Shown here: in pieces, positions 1 through 7,492 of the stretch
Position numbering within the stretch: position 1 is the first letter of the stretch
Layout of the letters: every line of letters begins with the position of its first letter
Origin: Nesterenkonia natronophila
GTDB lineage: Bacteria; Actinomycetota; Actinomycetes; Actinomycetales; Micrococcaceae
Assembly: GCF_003595215.1 (NCBI RefSeq)
Contig: NZ_QYZP01000002.1
Coordinates: 248,001 to 312,000 of the forward strand
Length of the DNA: 64,000 bases
Reading direction: 5' to 3'
Program-made: the position numbers and the translations under genes
The notes under the pieces: model-generated
Told to the model about the DNA's origin: nothing
The model's input: the letters and a program-made list of their open reading frames with translations, nothing else
Database searches by the model: none

Positions 1-144
1 CACAAGACTGCAGAGCACACCATAGGAGATCACAAACACGGTCCTGACTGCGGCCACGAGGCAGTGGAGCACGGGGATCATGTGGACTACGTGCACGATG
101 GCCACCGGCATGCTGAGCACGAAGACCACTACGACGAGCACTGA
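1..144 (+). CDS. His-rich small metal-binding protein (C-terminal part)
   Basis: The window opens inside this reading frame. 47 residues are visible before the TGA stop, and the start lies to the left. The peptide is extremely rich in His, Asp and Glu, with motifs such as HGPDCGHE, HGDHVDYVHDGH and HEDHYDEH. Small proteins of this composition (about 50 residues) are common in Micrococcales and are often labelled zinc-transporter-associated. They probably bind or buffer zinc, although no biochemical role is established to my knowledge. The neighbouring zinc-free L36 gene with a Zur-like box supports a link to zinc homeostasis. Confidence 0.6.
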   Translation, partial: HKTAEHTIGDHKHGPDCGHEAVEHGDHVDYVHDGHRHAEHEDHYDEH

Positions 145-339
145 GCCTCGGCGTCACGGCCCTAGTCTGTCGACAGCTGGTCCGCAGGCTGGTGCCGTCG
201 ACGTTAGAGTCAGCCGCTCAGCGAAGTCTCGATGAGGGTCTTTCGCGAGGGCCTCAACTGCTCACGGCGAGGGCGGCACTCAGTTACGTGGCTCTCCCGC
301 TGAATAGATTGAACTCTCTGGGTCTGCCGCTGTGAGGGT

Positions 340-462
340 TTATCCTTGCCGCCCTTTGAACCTCGGATTCTGCTTGTTGATGACGTAGGTCTTGCCGCGC
401 CGACGAACCACCTGGGAACCGGGTTGCATCTTCAGTGAGCGGAGCGATTTGCGAACCTTCAT
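340..462 (-). CDS. rpmJ2: 50S ribosomal protein L36, zinc-free (C-minus) paralogue
   Basis: This 40-residue basic protein begins [11 protein letters not shown] and ends NPRFKGRQG, which identifies it as bL36. The Cys/His zinc ligands of ordinary L36 are missing, so this is the C-minus paralogue (YkgO type). In many bacteria this form replaces the zinc-binding one under zinc starvation and is repressed by Zur. The ATG at 462 is preceded by a GGAGG ribosome-binding site, so longer readings of the frame are rejected. A Zur-like palindrome at 476-496 lies 13 bp upstream of the start. Family assignment is certain; regulation is inferred. Confidence 0.93.
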   Translation of the reverse strand: MKVRKSLRSLKMQPGSQVVRRRGKTYVINKQNPRFKGRQG

Positions 463-475
463 TTGTGCCTCCAAT

Positions 476-496
476 TGCGAATGAGTAGCATTAGCA
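476..496 (-). promoter_or_regulatory. Candidate Zur box upstream of rpmJ2
   Basis: The 21-bp sequence fits TGnnAATG-N5-CATTnnCA exactly in its fixed positions. This matches the general architecture of actinobacterial Zur boxes as I remember them, though the central five bases are not the usual AT-rich ones. It sits between position -14 and -34 relative to the rpmJ2 start codon, where bound repressor would block transcription. Confidence 0.55.
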
Positions 497-922
497 TAAA
501 CTCTACGTGGAACATGGAGATGACAGACAATGAATTGGTCGGCGGACCCGAGCTGTGGGCCACTTTTCCAGATCCATTCCCTGCGTGGAGCACCGCCGAC
601 CACTGATGCTCAGAAGAGCTCCGCACGCGTCTGCGACAGCAAAGGTCGGCCATGACCGACTCACCTTAGTCTGTCTCCTCCTGATGACCTCGGTCCTCAG
701 TGAAGTGAGCGCGCGCTGATGATGGTCTTTCGCAACTAATCGCTGCTGGCCTTCACCGTACCTGCGCAACACGCCACTCTGATGTTCGCGATCACTGCCA
801 CGGCGTGTAGCGACCAGCCGGTGCTGCTAGCGGCCATTGGCGCAGCAATGCTGCGCGAGTTTCCGCATCTCACAGCACTGACGTGGCTGCTCAAACGGCG
901 GCGTGATCGCGAACAGTGGGAC
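497..922. other. Intergenic region with no convincing gene
   Basis: About 430 bp separate the 3' end of the universal stress gene (minus) from the rpmJ2 operator. Open frames exist on both strands, but none has a recognisable product or a good ribosome-binding site. One structural item is a perfect 13-bp inverted repeat, TGTTCGCGATCAC at 783-795 and its complement at 903-915, separated by 107 bp. It might mark a decayed mobile element, but no transposase fragment could be recognised. Confidence 0.4.
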
Positions 923-1927
923 TCAGAGGTCGGAGCCGGTGGCGTCCGCCCGGTCCAGACGCGGATCTTCCAAGAATGGGACAACCATCACGGGACCTTC
1001 AGCCTTAAGCAGGACGCCGCGAGAGACCGAACCGAGTACTGCGCCCGAGAAATTCCCGCGCCCATGGGTTCCCAGAACTGTCAGCTGCGCGGCACTCGTC
1101 TCTTTGCTCATCACGGCGATGGGGTCACCTGGTTCCAATAAGGTCGTGGCTTTGAGTGAAGGGTAGTGCTGAGCCAACCACTGGACTTCCTCATCGAGGA
1201 AATCCTTCAGCTGGGCTGCGCGACTTTCGAGTAGGTCGCTGTCCTTGAGCTCGGGGTACCACAGCAGGGTGCCTGGTAGGGGCAGGGCCATGGTCAGCTG
1301 AAGTGAGGTTTCGCGCTCCTCCGCGGCCTCTGCGGCCTGCAGGAGAGCGGCCCGACTCTCGCGAGAACTGTCCACTCCCACGACCACGGGGGTATCGGCC
1401 CGGTCCAGGTGGGAACTTGCTTCTCCACCCTCTTCCTTAGTCTGGAACTTCCGCGGGACGACGATTGTGGGGCAGTGGGAGTGGCCTGGCAGTGCTGAAG
1501 CGACAGAACCGAGGACTCTGCCGAGGAATCCGCCTCTGCCGCGGGCGCCGACGACCGCGAGTTGGGCATCCGAAGAGAGGTCAACCATGACGCCCGCAGC
1601 GTCTCCCACCTCGCTCCGGTAGGCAACCTCACCTGAGTAGTCACGCAGGTGCTTCCGCGCCTCGTCCAGGAACTGCTCTGACGCCTCGGCCCTCTCCTGA
1701 GCCTCATGCTTCTCGGGCGCGGCGCTGGGCGAGACGTACATGCTGGGGGGGATGCTGTAAGCGTTGACCACGGTCAACGCTGTGCCGCGGCGTCGCGCGA
1801 CTCGGGCTCCGTAATTCAGGGCCGCGATGCTCGATGCGGAGCCGTCGAAACCCACGAGGACACCGAGTCGCCTCTCAGGAGAATCAAAGGACACATCGGA
1901 CTCATTGGTGTGAACATCTTTGCTCAT
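923..1927 (-). CDS. Tandem universal stress protein
   Basis: This 334-residue protein contains two UspA domains, roughly residues 19-160 and 178-320. Each begins with a hydrophobic strand (LGVLVGFDGS; PVVVGVDSS). Each carries the nucleotide-binding G-x2-G-x9-G(S/T) loop (GARGRGGFLGRVLGS; GTHGRGNFSGAVLGS), so ATP binding is expected for both. Such tandem Usps act in the cytoplasm in stress and dormancy responses; the precise target is unknown. The ATG at 1927 follows an AGGAAAGAGG ribosome-binding region. It stands alone on the minus strand. Confidence 0.93.
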   Translation of the reverse strand: MSKDVHTNESDVSFDSPERRLGVLVGFDGSASSIAALNYGARVARRRGTALTVVNAYSIPPSMYVSPSAAPEKHEAQERAEASEQFLDEARKHLRDYSGEVAYRSEVGDAAGVMVDLSSDAQLAVVGARGRGGFLGRVLGSVASALPGHSHCPTIVVPRKFQTKEEGGEASSHLDRADTPVVVGVDSSRESRAALLQAAEAAEERETSLQLTMALPLPGTLLWYPELKDSDLLESRAAQLKDFLDEEVQWLAQHYPSLKATTLLEPGDPIAVMSKETSAAQLTVLGTHGRGNFSGAVLGSVSRGVLLKAEGPVMVVPFLEDPRLDRADATGSDL

Positions 1928-2054
1928 GACAGCCTCTTTCCTAGAGTGACCAGCATTCTGGCACCCCCTGTTGGGTGTTCTCTCATCATATGCTAAGGTT
2001 CCCGCTCCGTCTTGGGATATCCATTAGGTGCCGAGTCTCAGACTTCTCCGGAGC

Positions 2055-2804
2055 CTAAACTGCGGTGTAACCGCCGTCCACTAGCCAATAGGCTCCCGTG
2101 ACAAAGGAGGCGTCCTCCGAGAGCAGGAAGCGGGTCACTGTGGCGACCTCTTCCGGGCGGCCCAGCCGTCCAAGCATGTGCCGGCTCTTCAAAGTCTCGA
2201 TGACGTCATCAGGCAGACCAGAAAGTAAGGGTGTGTCGATATAGGCGGGGCCCACAGAATTGATGCGGAGACCCTGAGGGCCGTACTCCGCGGCAGCATT
2301 CTTGGTAAGACCCACGACGCCGTGTTTGGAGGCTGTGTAGGCGCCATTGCCGATAGCAGCCACCGAACCGTGAATGGACGTCATATTGACAATGGCGCAC
2401 TGCTCGCCGCCCTGTTGGAGCATAGCCGGGATCTGGTAACGCATCCCGTAGAGGACGCCATTGAGATTGATGTTAATGACCCGATTCCAGTCGTCGAGGT
2501 CCTGATCGCCAGCTGGGGCCTGCTGCCCCGCGATGCCGGCGTTGTTGACGGCATAGTGCAGGCCTCCGAACGTCTCCAGGGCGAAGTCGACGGCCTTCTC
2601 GGAATCCTCCGCCTGTGCTGTGTCTTGGGCGAATGCGGCTGCCTCGCCCCCGGCTGAATTGATCGCCTCGGCGGTGTTCTGGGCGGTCTCCAGATTGATA
2701 TCGGTCACGATGACTTTCGCCCCGTGCTGAGCGAGGTCCTTGCTGATAGATTCGCCCAAACCTGATCCGCCACCTGTGACGAGCGCGACTTTTCCTGTGA
2801 ACAT
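2055..2804 (-). CDS. SDR-family oxidoreductase
   Basis: A classical short-chain dehydrogenase of 249 residues. It shows the cofactor motif TGGGSGLG near the N-terminus, NNAG, the catalytic Ser in MTSIHG and YTASK of the active site. Length and C-terminal LVDGGYTAV fit the 3-oxoacyl-ACP reductase or glucose-1-dehydrogenase-like group, and an acidic residue after the second strand (VTDIN) suggests NAD(H). The substrate cannot be deduced. Three consecutive ATG codons (2810, 2807, 2804) follow AGGAG. The third gives the best spacing and the canonical MFTGKVALVTG start, so it was chosen. Confidence 0.9.
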   Translation of the reverse strand: MFTGKVALVTGGGSGLGESISKDLAQHGAKVIVTDINLETAQNTAEAINSAGGEAAAFAQDTAQAEDSEKAVDFALETFGGLHYAVNNAGIAGQQAPAGDQDLDDWNRVININLNGVLYGMRYQIPAMLQQGGEQCAIVNMTSIHGSVAAIGNGAYTASKHGVVGLTKNAAAEYGPQGLRINSVGPAYIDTPLLSGLPDDVIETLKSRHMLGRLGRPEEVATVTRFLLSEDASFVTGAYWLVDGGYTAV

Positions 2805-2892
2805 CATCATCTCCTGTAGCTGGGAGCACGTGCCGCTGTGACTTTATCAAGGCCGCGATCTGAGTAGTAGGTAGACGTTCGCTGGGAGGGTT

Positions 2893-2909
2893 TTCTACGA
2901 GTTGTAGAA
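2893..2909 (+). promoter_or_regulatory. Palindrome TTCTAC-N5-GTAGAA, copy 1, with overlapping -10 box
   Basis: This is a perfect 6+6 bp inverted repeat with spacer GAGTT. The right half overlaps a TAGAAT -10 hexamer at 2905-2910. Only six bases separate that hexamer from the GTG start at 2917, so transcription would begin at or next to the start codon (leaderless mRNA). A protein bound here would occlude RNA polymerase. Closely matching palindromes lie at 30124-30140 and 32768-32784. Confidence 0.7.
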
Positions 2910-2916
2910 TTGGACA

Positions 2917-3594
2917 GTGGCCGATGACCAGCGGCGCCTTTTCGCCCCCGCCCAGCTGACCCGCGGAGCTCTGGCTGCCTTAGTTGGGGTGGGGTCCGCA
3001 GTCCTCGCGCATGCGGCGGCAGGCCATCACTCTCCGCACTTTCTGGTTGTGATCTTGGCTCTGGTCGTGAGTCTTCCGATCTGTGTCCAATTGTCCGGCA
3101 CGCTGATGAGTCCTGGCCGGTTGGCAGGTGCGGTCTTGGGCAGTCAAGTGGTCCTGCACGGTCTCTTTGCACTGTTCCCTGGTCCGACATTGACCTCCTC
3201 CGGTCTAGCTCGCGAGAGCCACGCGCACCACGGCGTCACAGCGAACGCATCTCTCCAAAGGGCTGCCGACTCGCCTGATCCAGCAACTCTCGTAGAAACG
3301 GGTGGAGGCGCTGCGCCCTCTCTGGCAGCGCAGACCGAGACGACAATGCTGCTGGCTCACCTCGTGGCTGCGTTGAGTGCGTTGGGGCTGTTTTGTTTCG
3401 GCGACGCACTGGTTCGTGGCATGGTAGACCGGATCGCCATCGCGCCAGCGCTGATGCTTCTTGATCTCGATCTCTCCCGGAATATACCCCCGCCGAGTGA
3501 CGCGGATACCGCTCGAAGGGTGGAAAATGCGCCGATCGCCTGGCTCGGTTCAGGACCGCGCACGCTGCGGGGCCCGCCATCACTCGTCAAGTAG
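2917..3594 (+). CDS. Polytopic membrane protein linked to CopC
   Basis: A 225-residue protein with about four hydrophobic segments (roughly residues 15-37, 41-62, 67-88 and 142-168). A His-containing loop lies between the third and fourth (ESHAHHGV, around residue 100). I do not recognise a named family. Its position 47 bp before copC, in the same direction, suggests a role in copper handling at the membrane, and the His-rich loop would suit that. The GTG start at 2917 is probably leaderless, given the TAGAAT box at 2905-2910. The C-terminal 60 residues are hydrophilic and probably cytoplasmic. Confidence 0.75.
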   Translation: MADDQRRLFAPAQLTRGALAALVGVGSAVLAHAAAGHHSPHFLVVILALVVSLPICVQLSGTLMSPGRLAGAVLGSQVVLHGLFALFPGPTLTSSGLARESHAHHGVTANASLQRAADSPDPATLVETGGGAAPSLAAQTETTMLLAHLVAALSALGLFCFGDALVRGMVDRIAIAPALMLLDLDLSRNIPPPSDADTARRVENAPIAWLGSGPRTLRGPPSLVK

Positions 3595-3641
3595 AAGCTG
3601 CCCACACTTGATTCCACTTTGCGAAAAGGAAAGATCACGCT

Positions 3642-4325
3642 ATGAATACGATTCCTTACTCTTCTGCCACGCTGAGGTTGGGCATCGCCGCGCTGGCAGG
3701 GATGAGTCTGGGTGCGGTCGCATCTGCTCCGGCCCACGCCCATGACACTTTGATCGCTTCCACACCTGAGGCCGATCAGGTGCTCGAAGCATCTCCTGAT
3801 GAGGTGGTTCTGGAGTTCTTTGGTGAAGGTCTCACCACCGGCGACGCCATCACCAATGAGATCTTGGTTCTTGGCCCGGAGGAGGAGGACTGGGCTTCCG
3901 AGGAGCCCGCAGAAGTTGAGGGATCCACCATGCGCACCGATATCCCAGAGCCGCTGCCTAATGGTGAGTACGAGATCCGATACCGCGTGGTCTATTCCGA
4001 TGGCCACAGTGAAGAGTTGGGCTTCTCGTTTGAGGTGGACGCACCGTTGACCGAGGGGGATGACGATGCGGCTTTGGGGGAACCAGAGGAGGCGGAGGCC
4101 CCAGAGGATCCCACTGAGACCGCAGATGCCGGGACCGCAGCAGCCGAGCCGGCTCCAACGGAACAGGTTGATGACGACGCCGCCCTGAGTGGGGCGGAGA
4201 CCGAAGACGAGTCCGGTCAATGGGGAGGCCCTTTCTGGGTTGCGCTTGCATCGGCACTAGCCGGCGTGGCGGCAGTGGCCTGGTTCACCGCGCGCCGACG
4301 CGGCCGCACTGCGAGGGAGGGCTAG
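3642..4325 (+). CDS. copC: CopC-domain copper-binding protein, membrane anchored
   Basis: This 227-residue protein starts with a Sec signal peptide ending at APAHA, so mature protein begins with HDTLIASTPE. An N-terminal His is the first copper ligand of CopC proteins. The domain closes with YSDGHSEELGFSF, holding the second conserved His. An acidic, Ala/Pro-rich linker (about residues 135-195) leads to one C-terminal membrane helix and a basic tail, the usual actinobacterial surface-anchored arrangement. It probably binds Cu(II) outside the cell. An AAAGGAAAG ribosome-binding site precedes the ATG. It likely shares the promoter at 2905 with the upstream membrane protein. Confidence 0.9.
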   Translation: MNTIPYSSATLRLGIAALAGMSLGAVASAPAHAHDTLIASTPEADQVLEASPDEVVLEFFGEGLTTGDAITNEILVLGPEEEDWASEEPAEVEGSTMRTDIPEPLPNGEYEIRYRVVYSDGHSEELGFSFEVDAPLTEGDDDAALGEPEEAEAPEDPTETADAGTAAAEPAPTEQVDDDAALSGAETEDESGQWGGPFWVALASALAGVAAVAWFTARRRGRTAREG

Positions 4326-4341
4326 TCCCACTTGACCTGAG

Positions 4342-5670
4342 TCAGCCCAAGGGTTCCACGACGGCGGCCAGCCGGGTGTTGCCCAGACGCGTGATGACGA
4401 TCGTGACATGCCTGTGCGAGCCGTGGGGCTTTCTCGGCAAGACTTGCTGGCGCAGCTGTTCCGGCACAACATCTACGCCTCGCTTCTTGATGTCGATGCT
4501 GGTGACGTGGTGAGCGGCACACCATCGTTTGATTCGTTTGGCCGAGAATGGCATCACCTCCAGGATCCGGAATCGTCGCGCCAGCAGTAGCGGCCCTGCG
4601 CGCTCGTCCTCATTGCTGCAGAAATACGCGATGCGCTCATCCAGAAGTCGCCCCTGGACCTGCTCGCACAATTGCGCCACCAGTCCGGATCGGATGACCG
4701 AGGGATCCGGCTCCCACAGCACGCCATACAGTCCAGCCGGACCAGTCGGCGAGATGGCCGGCTCCTGGCCGAAGTCTTCAGGTGATGACAGTTCCGCCGC
4801 CCCGATGCCACCTGTCTCTCCGGGGGAAGCGCTCATGGAGGCAATCTCACCAGATGAGGAGGGCAGGACGGTCGCTGCTCGTCTCACACCGGGTCGGGCA
4901 AGGGCGTTGAACCACAGGGTGACTTCCACCAGTTCGCCCTCGACGCTGACCCACTCTGCCTCGCATTCGGGCGGTATGAGGTCATGGGGGATCCCGGGAC
5001 CGAGTTTGACACCGAGTGGGAGTCCGGTGGCGGCCAGCTTGGTGACAAAGCTCAGTGGCGGGCTGAATTCTTCAGGATCCCAGATCCGTGAGTGATCGGT
5101 GCGGCGGGCGGGGTCCATCCACACTCCCAGACCGCGGAATTCGTCCTCGTTGAGGTGCTGCTCCACCCACTTCTCAGCCGTGGTGTGGACTACCTGGGCC
5201 TCGGGAAAGGGCCGCAGGTTCATCAGTGCGGCTGCGGCTGTGGTCTCATCGGCCTCCAGCGCTGTGACTCTCAGGCCTGCTGAGGCGAACGCTAGGGAGT
5301 CCGCTCCTAGGCCGCACCCCATGTCCGCTACGTGCGTGATACCGGCTTTCCGGAAACGCCGAGCATGGCGGGCCGCCACCTGGAGCCGGGTGGCTTGCTC
5401 CAGTCCATGCTGAGTCAGCAGCAGCTTATCGGCGAAAGTTCCGAACTTGGTTCGGGCATCTCTGCGGAGACGCAGCTGAGTGAGTACCGCCGCCACGGTC
5501 TGTGGATCCCACCCCTGCTTACGGAGTGTCACGTTCATCGCATCAGAGGTCTCTTGATCGTACGAGGGGAGGGAGTTCAGCAGCTCCCACGCTTCCCGAT
5601 TCAGGAGTGGTTTCAGCGAATTTGCAGCGGGCTCAGACACCCCTCCACCGTATCGGAGGGCGTGGCTCAT
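4342..5670 (-). CDS. Class I SAM methyltransferase with THUMP-like domain
   Basis: A 442-residue protein. Residues around 115-150 hold a Rossmann SAM site (ADMGCGLGADSLAF, then ALEAD as the acidic loop), followed by the WMDPARRT motif typical of this actinobacterial group. The C-terminal 90 residues resemble the THUMP-like domain found on these proteins, which suggests an RNA substrate, though none is proven. The ATG at 5670 was taken. An internal GTG ten codons later (VSEPAANS) is an alternative with a nearby GGAGG. It converges on copC with only 16 bp between stops and follows purU by 27 bp. Confidence 0.82.
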   Translation of the reverse strand: MSHALRYGGGVSEPAANSLKPLLNREAWELLNSLPSYDQETSDAMNVTLRKQGWDPQTVAAVLTQLRLRRDARTKFGTFADKLLLTQHGLEQATRLQVAARHARRFRKAGITHVADMGCGLGADSLAFASAGLRVTALEADETTAAAALMNLRPFPEAQVVHTTAEKWVEQHLNEDEFRGLGVWMDPARRTDHSRIWDPEEFSPPLSFVTKLAATGLPLGVKLGPGIPHDLIPPECEAEWVSVEGELVEVTLWFNALARPGVRRAATVLPSSSGEIASMSASPGETGGIGAAELSSPEDFGQEPAISPTGPAGLYGVLWEPDPSVIRSGLVAQLCEQVQGRLLDERIAYFCSNEDERAGPLLLARRFRILEVMPFSAKRIKRWCAAHHVTSIDIKKRGVDVVPEQLRQQVLPRKPHGSHRHVTIVITRLGNTRLAAVVEPLG

Positions 5671-5697
5671 GCTCGTGTTTCGGGCTGCCCCCTGGGC

Positions 5698-6588
5698 TCA
5701 GAGCACTACCGTGCGGTTGCCACTGAGGAAGACTCGGTTCTGACAGTGCCACTTGACTGCGTTGGCCAATGCTTTGCACTCCGTGTCGCGTCCTGCCGCG
5801 ATCAGGTCCTCCGGCTCATAGGTGTGGTCCACTTGCACCACCTGCTGGGCGATGATGGGCCCTTCATCGAGCTCATCATTGACATAGTGGGCCGTGGCTC
5901 CCACCGTCTTCACCCCACGGTCGTAGGCCTGGTGGTAGGGTTTAGCGCCCTTGAAGGACGGCAAAAAAGAGTGGTGAATATTGATGGCACGTCCGGTAAG
6001 TTCGGTGGTCAGTTGCGCCGAGAGTATCTGCATGTAACGGGCCAGGATCACCAGGTCGACGTCGAACCGGTCCACCAACTTCAGGAGCTCTGCTTCTGCC
6101 TCCGGCTTCGTCTCCTTGGTCACCGGTATATGAAAGTAAGGAATTCCGTGCCACTCGACCAGCTCGCGGTGGTCTGGGTGGTTAGAGACGACCGCGACGA
6201 TTTCGATGGGGAGCTCTCCCACGCGTGACCGGTAGAGCAGATCATTGAGGCAATGCCCCGCTTTGGACACCATAATTATGACCCGCTGGCGTGCTCCGTG
6301 GGGTGAGAGACTCCAGTCAGCATTCAGCTCTGACGCCAAGTCGGCGAAGTCCTGTTCGAGTGATGTATCGGGCACTGCTCGGTCCATGCTGCTGACGGAA
6401 AAATGCACGCGAGAGAAGAAGTGGTCTGTGCGTGAGTCGTCGAACTGCTTGAGCTCGATGATGTCACCGCCGTGGCGCACCAAGACACCGGTCAGCAAAT
6501 GGACGATCCCAGCACGCTGGGGGCACGAAAATGTCAGGACGTGCTCACGCTTGGTCTGCGGGTCTGAGCTGTGTGCGGTCGGTACCAT
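5698..6588 (-). CDS. purU: Formyltetrahydrofolate deformylase
   Basis: A 296-residue enzyme that hydrolyses 10-formyl-THF to formate and THF, balancing one-carbon pools. Residues 10-95 form an ACT-like regulatory domain (LTFSCPQRAGIVHLLTG). The formyltransferase-fold catalytic half follows, with INIHHSFLPSFKGAKPYHQA holding the catalytic Asn-His pair and DELDEGPIIAQ holding the Asp. The ATG at 6588 was preferred over one 18 codons upstream because AGGAGG lies ten bases before it and because the upstream stretch belongs to an sdaA remnant in another frame. Loss of sdaA just upstream may have changed how purU is transcribed. Confidence 0.93.
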   Translation of the reverse strand: MVPTAHSSDPQTKREHVLTFSCPQRAGIVHLLTGVLVRHGGDIIELKQFDDSRTDHFFSRVHFSVSSMDRAVPDTSLEQDFADLASELNADWSLSPHGARQRVIIMVSKAGHCLNDLLYRSRVGELPIEIVAVVSNHPDHRELVEWHGIPYFHIPVTKETKPEAEAELLKLVDRFDVDLVILARYMQILSAQLTTELTGRAINIHHSFLPSFKGAKPYHQAYDRGVKTVGATAHYVNDELDEGPIIAQQVVQVDHTYEPEDLIAAGRDTECKALANAVKWHCQNRVFLSGNRTVVL

Positions 6589-6610
6589 CGTGCATCGTCC
6601 TCCTGAAGTC

Positions 6611-6730
6611 TCAGCATTCGGTGACGTTGACGGCCATGCCACCCAGGGAGATCTCTTCGTACTTGGGGAGCATGTTGGCGCCGGTCTCCCTCATAGTAGC
6701 GGCGGCCTCGTCCAATAACACTCGGTGAAC
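6611..6730 (-). pseudogene. 3' remnant of L-serine dehydratase (sdaA)
   Basis: Reading the minus strand up to the TGA at 6611-6613 gives a peptide ending LGGMAVNVTEC, preceded by MRETGANMLPKYEEIS. This is the well-known C-terminus of single-chain iron-sulphur L-serine ammonia-lyases. Homology fades around 6730, and the frame closes upstream at the TAA that ends the M50 gene (6749-6751). Only about 35-40 of some 460 residues remain, so the gene was deleted from its 5' side. The catalytic part and most Fe-S ligands are absent; the conserved terminal Cys is still there. No function is expected. Confidence 0.85.
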
Positions 6731-6748
6731 GCGCACTGAGAGCGCCTG

Positions 6749-7492
6749 TTACTGGAAGAGCAGCCAGAAAACTCCGACTGCACAACCCAGGCTGGCGACC
6801 AAGAACATCATGAGCCACAGCGCGGCTGGGATCGGCAGCATCCGCCAGGCCCGGGCCGCCTGTGTGGCGTCGGTAGCGGAGACCGCGGAGGCAGAGCGAG
6901 ATCGGGGTCTGAGGTGAACCCGGAGAAGATCCAGGGTCCCTCGTACACCGGAGAGCGCATAGAAAACGCCCAGTGCCACCACCGTGTACCCGACGATATC
7001 GGGATCGTTGTGCCACCAGATCAGCCCGGTGCCCAGCGCAGCCAGCAGGCAAGAAAATATGCCCACAAAGTTCCGCGACAGCATCAGAGCCAGCAGGAGC
7101 ACTGCCTGGTAGACAGTCAGCGCAGCTCCTGAATGGCCGGATGCGGCCAACCATATGAGACCGAGGGCCAGAATCCCGGGCGCTGGGTAACCAGCTATAA
7201 ACGTCAGCAGCAGTCCCGGGCCCTGCGGCCGTCCCCGGGATACGGTCACACCGGAGGTATCAGAGTGCAGCTTGATCCCCGAGACGCGACGGCCGGTCAG
7301 CCACGCGGCCAGTACATGACCCATCTCGTGGATGATGGTCGAGGCCTGCCGTGCCACACGCCAGATCCCAGGAACTGCCGTGAGCACCGCTACCGCTGCC
7401 ACAATCAGGGTCACGGCTTCTGGACTAGGAGAGGCCTCAACGCCCCAACGCTCTGCCACGGCGTCAACCGCCGACTGCGCACTCTCAATCAC
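6749..7492 (-). CDS. M50-family (site-2-protease-like) membrane metallopeptidase
   Basis: A 247-residue protein with about six hydrophobic segments. The zinc-binding HEMGH sequence is at residues 55-59, in a membrane helix (ASTIIHEMGHVLAAWLTG), which places it in the M50B-like group of actinobacteria. Its substrate is unknown; intramembrane cleavage is the family function. The 5' end overlaps the upstream dehydrogenase gene by 8 bp, so the two are translationally coupled. Immediately after its stop codon the sequence becomes the sdaA remnant in the same frame, so the deletion that destroyed sdaA ended next to this gene. Confidence 0.85.
   Translation of the reverse strand: MIESAQSAVDAVAERWGVEASPSPEAVTLIVAAVAVLTAVPGIWRVARQASTIIHEMGHVLAAWLTGRRVSGIKLHSDTSGVTVSRGRPQGPGLLLTFIAGYPAPGILALGLIWLAASGHSGAALTVYQAVLLLALMLSRNFVGIFSCLLAALGTGLIWWHNDPDIVGYTVVALGVFYALSGVRGTLDLLRVHLRPRSRSASAVSATDATQAARAWRMLPIPAALWLMMFLVASLGCAVGVFWLLFQ

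Noticed and set aside
782..1141. 119-codon plus-strand frame near the stress-protein gene
   Set aside because: Half of it is antisense to the universal stress protein; no ribosome-binding site or recognisable family.
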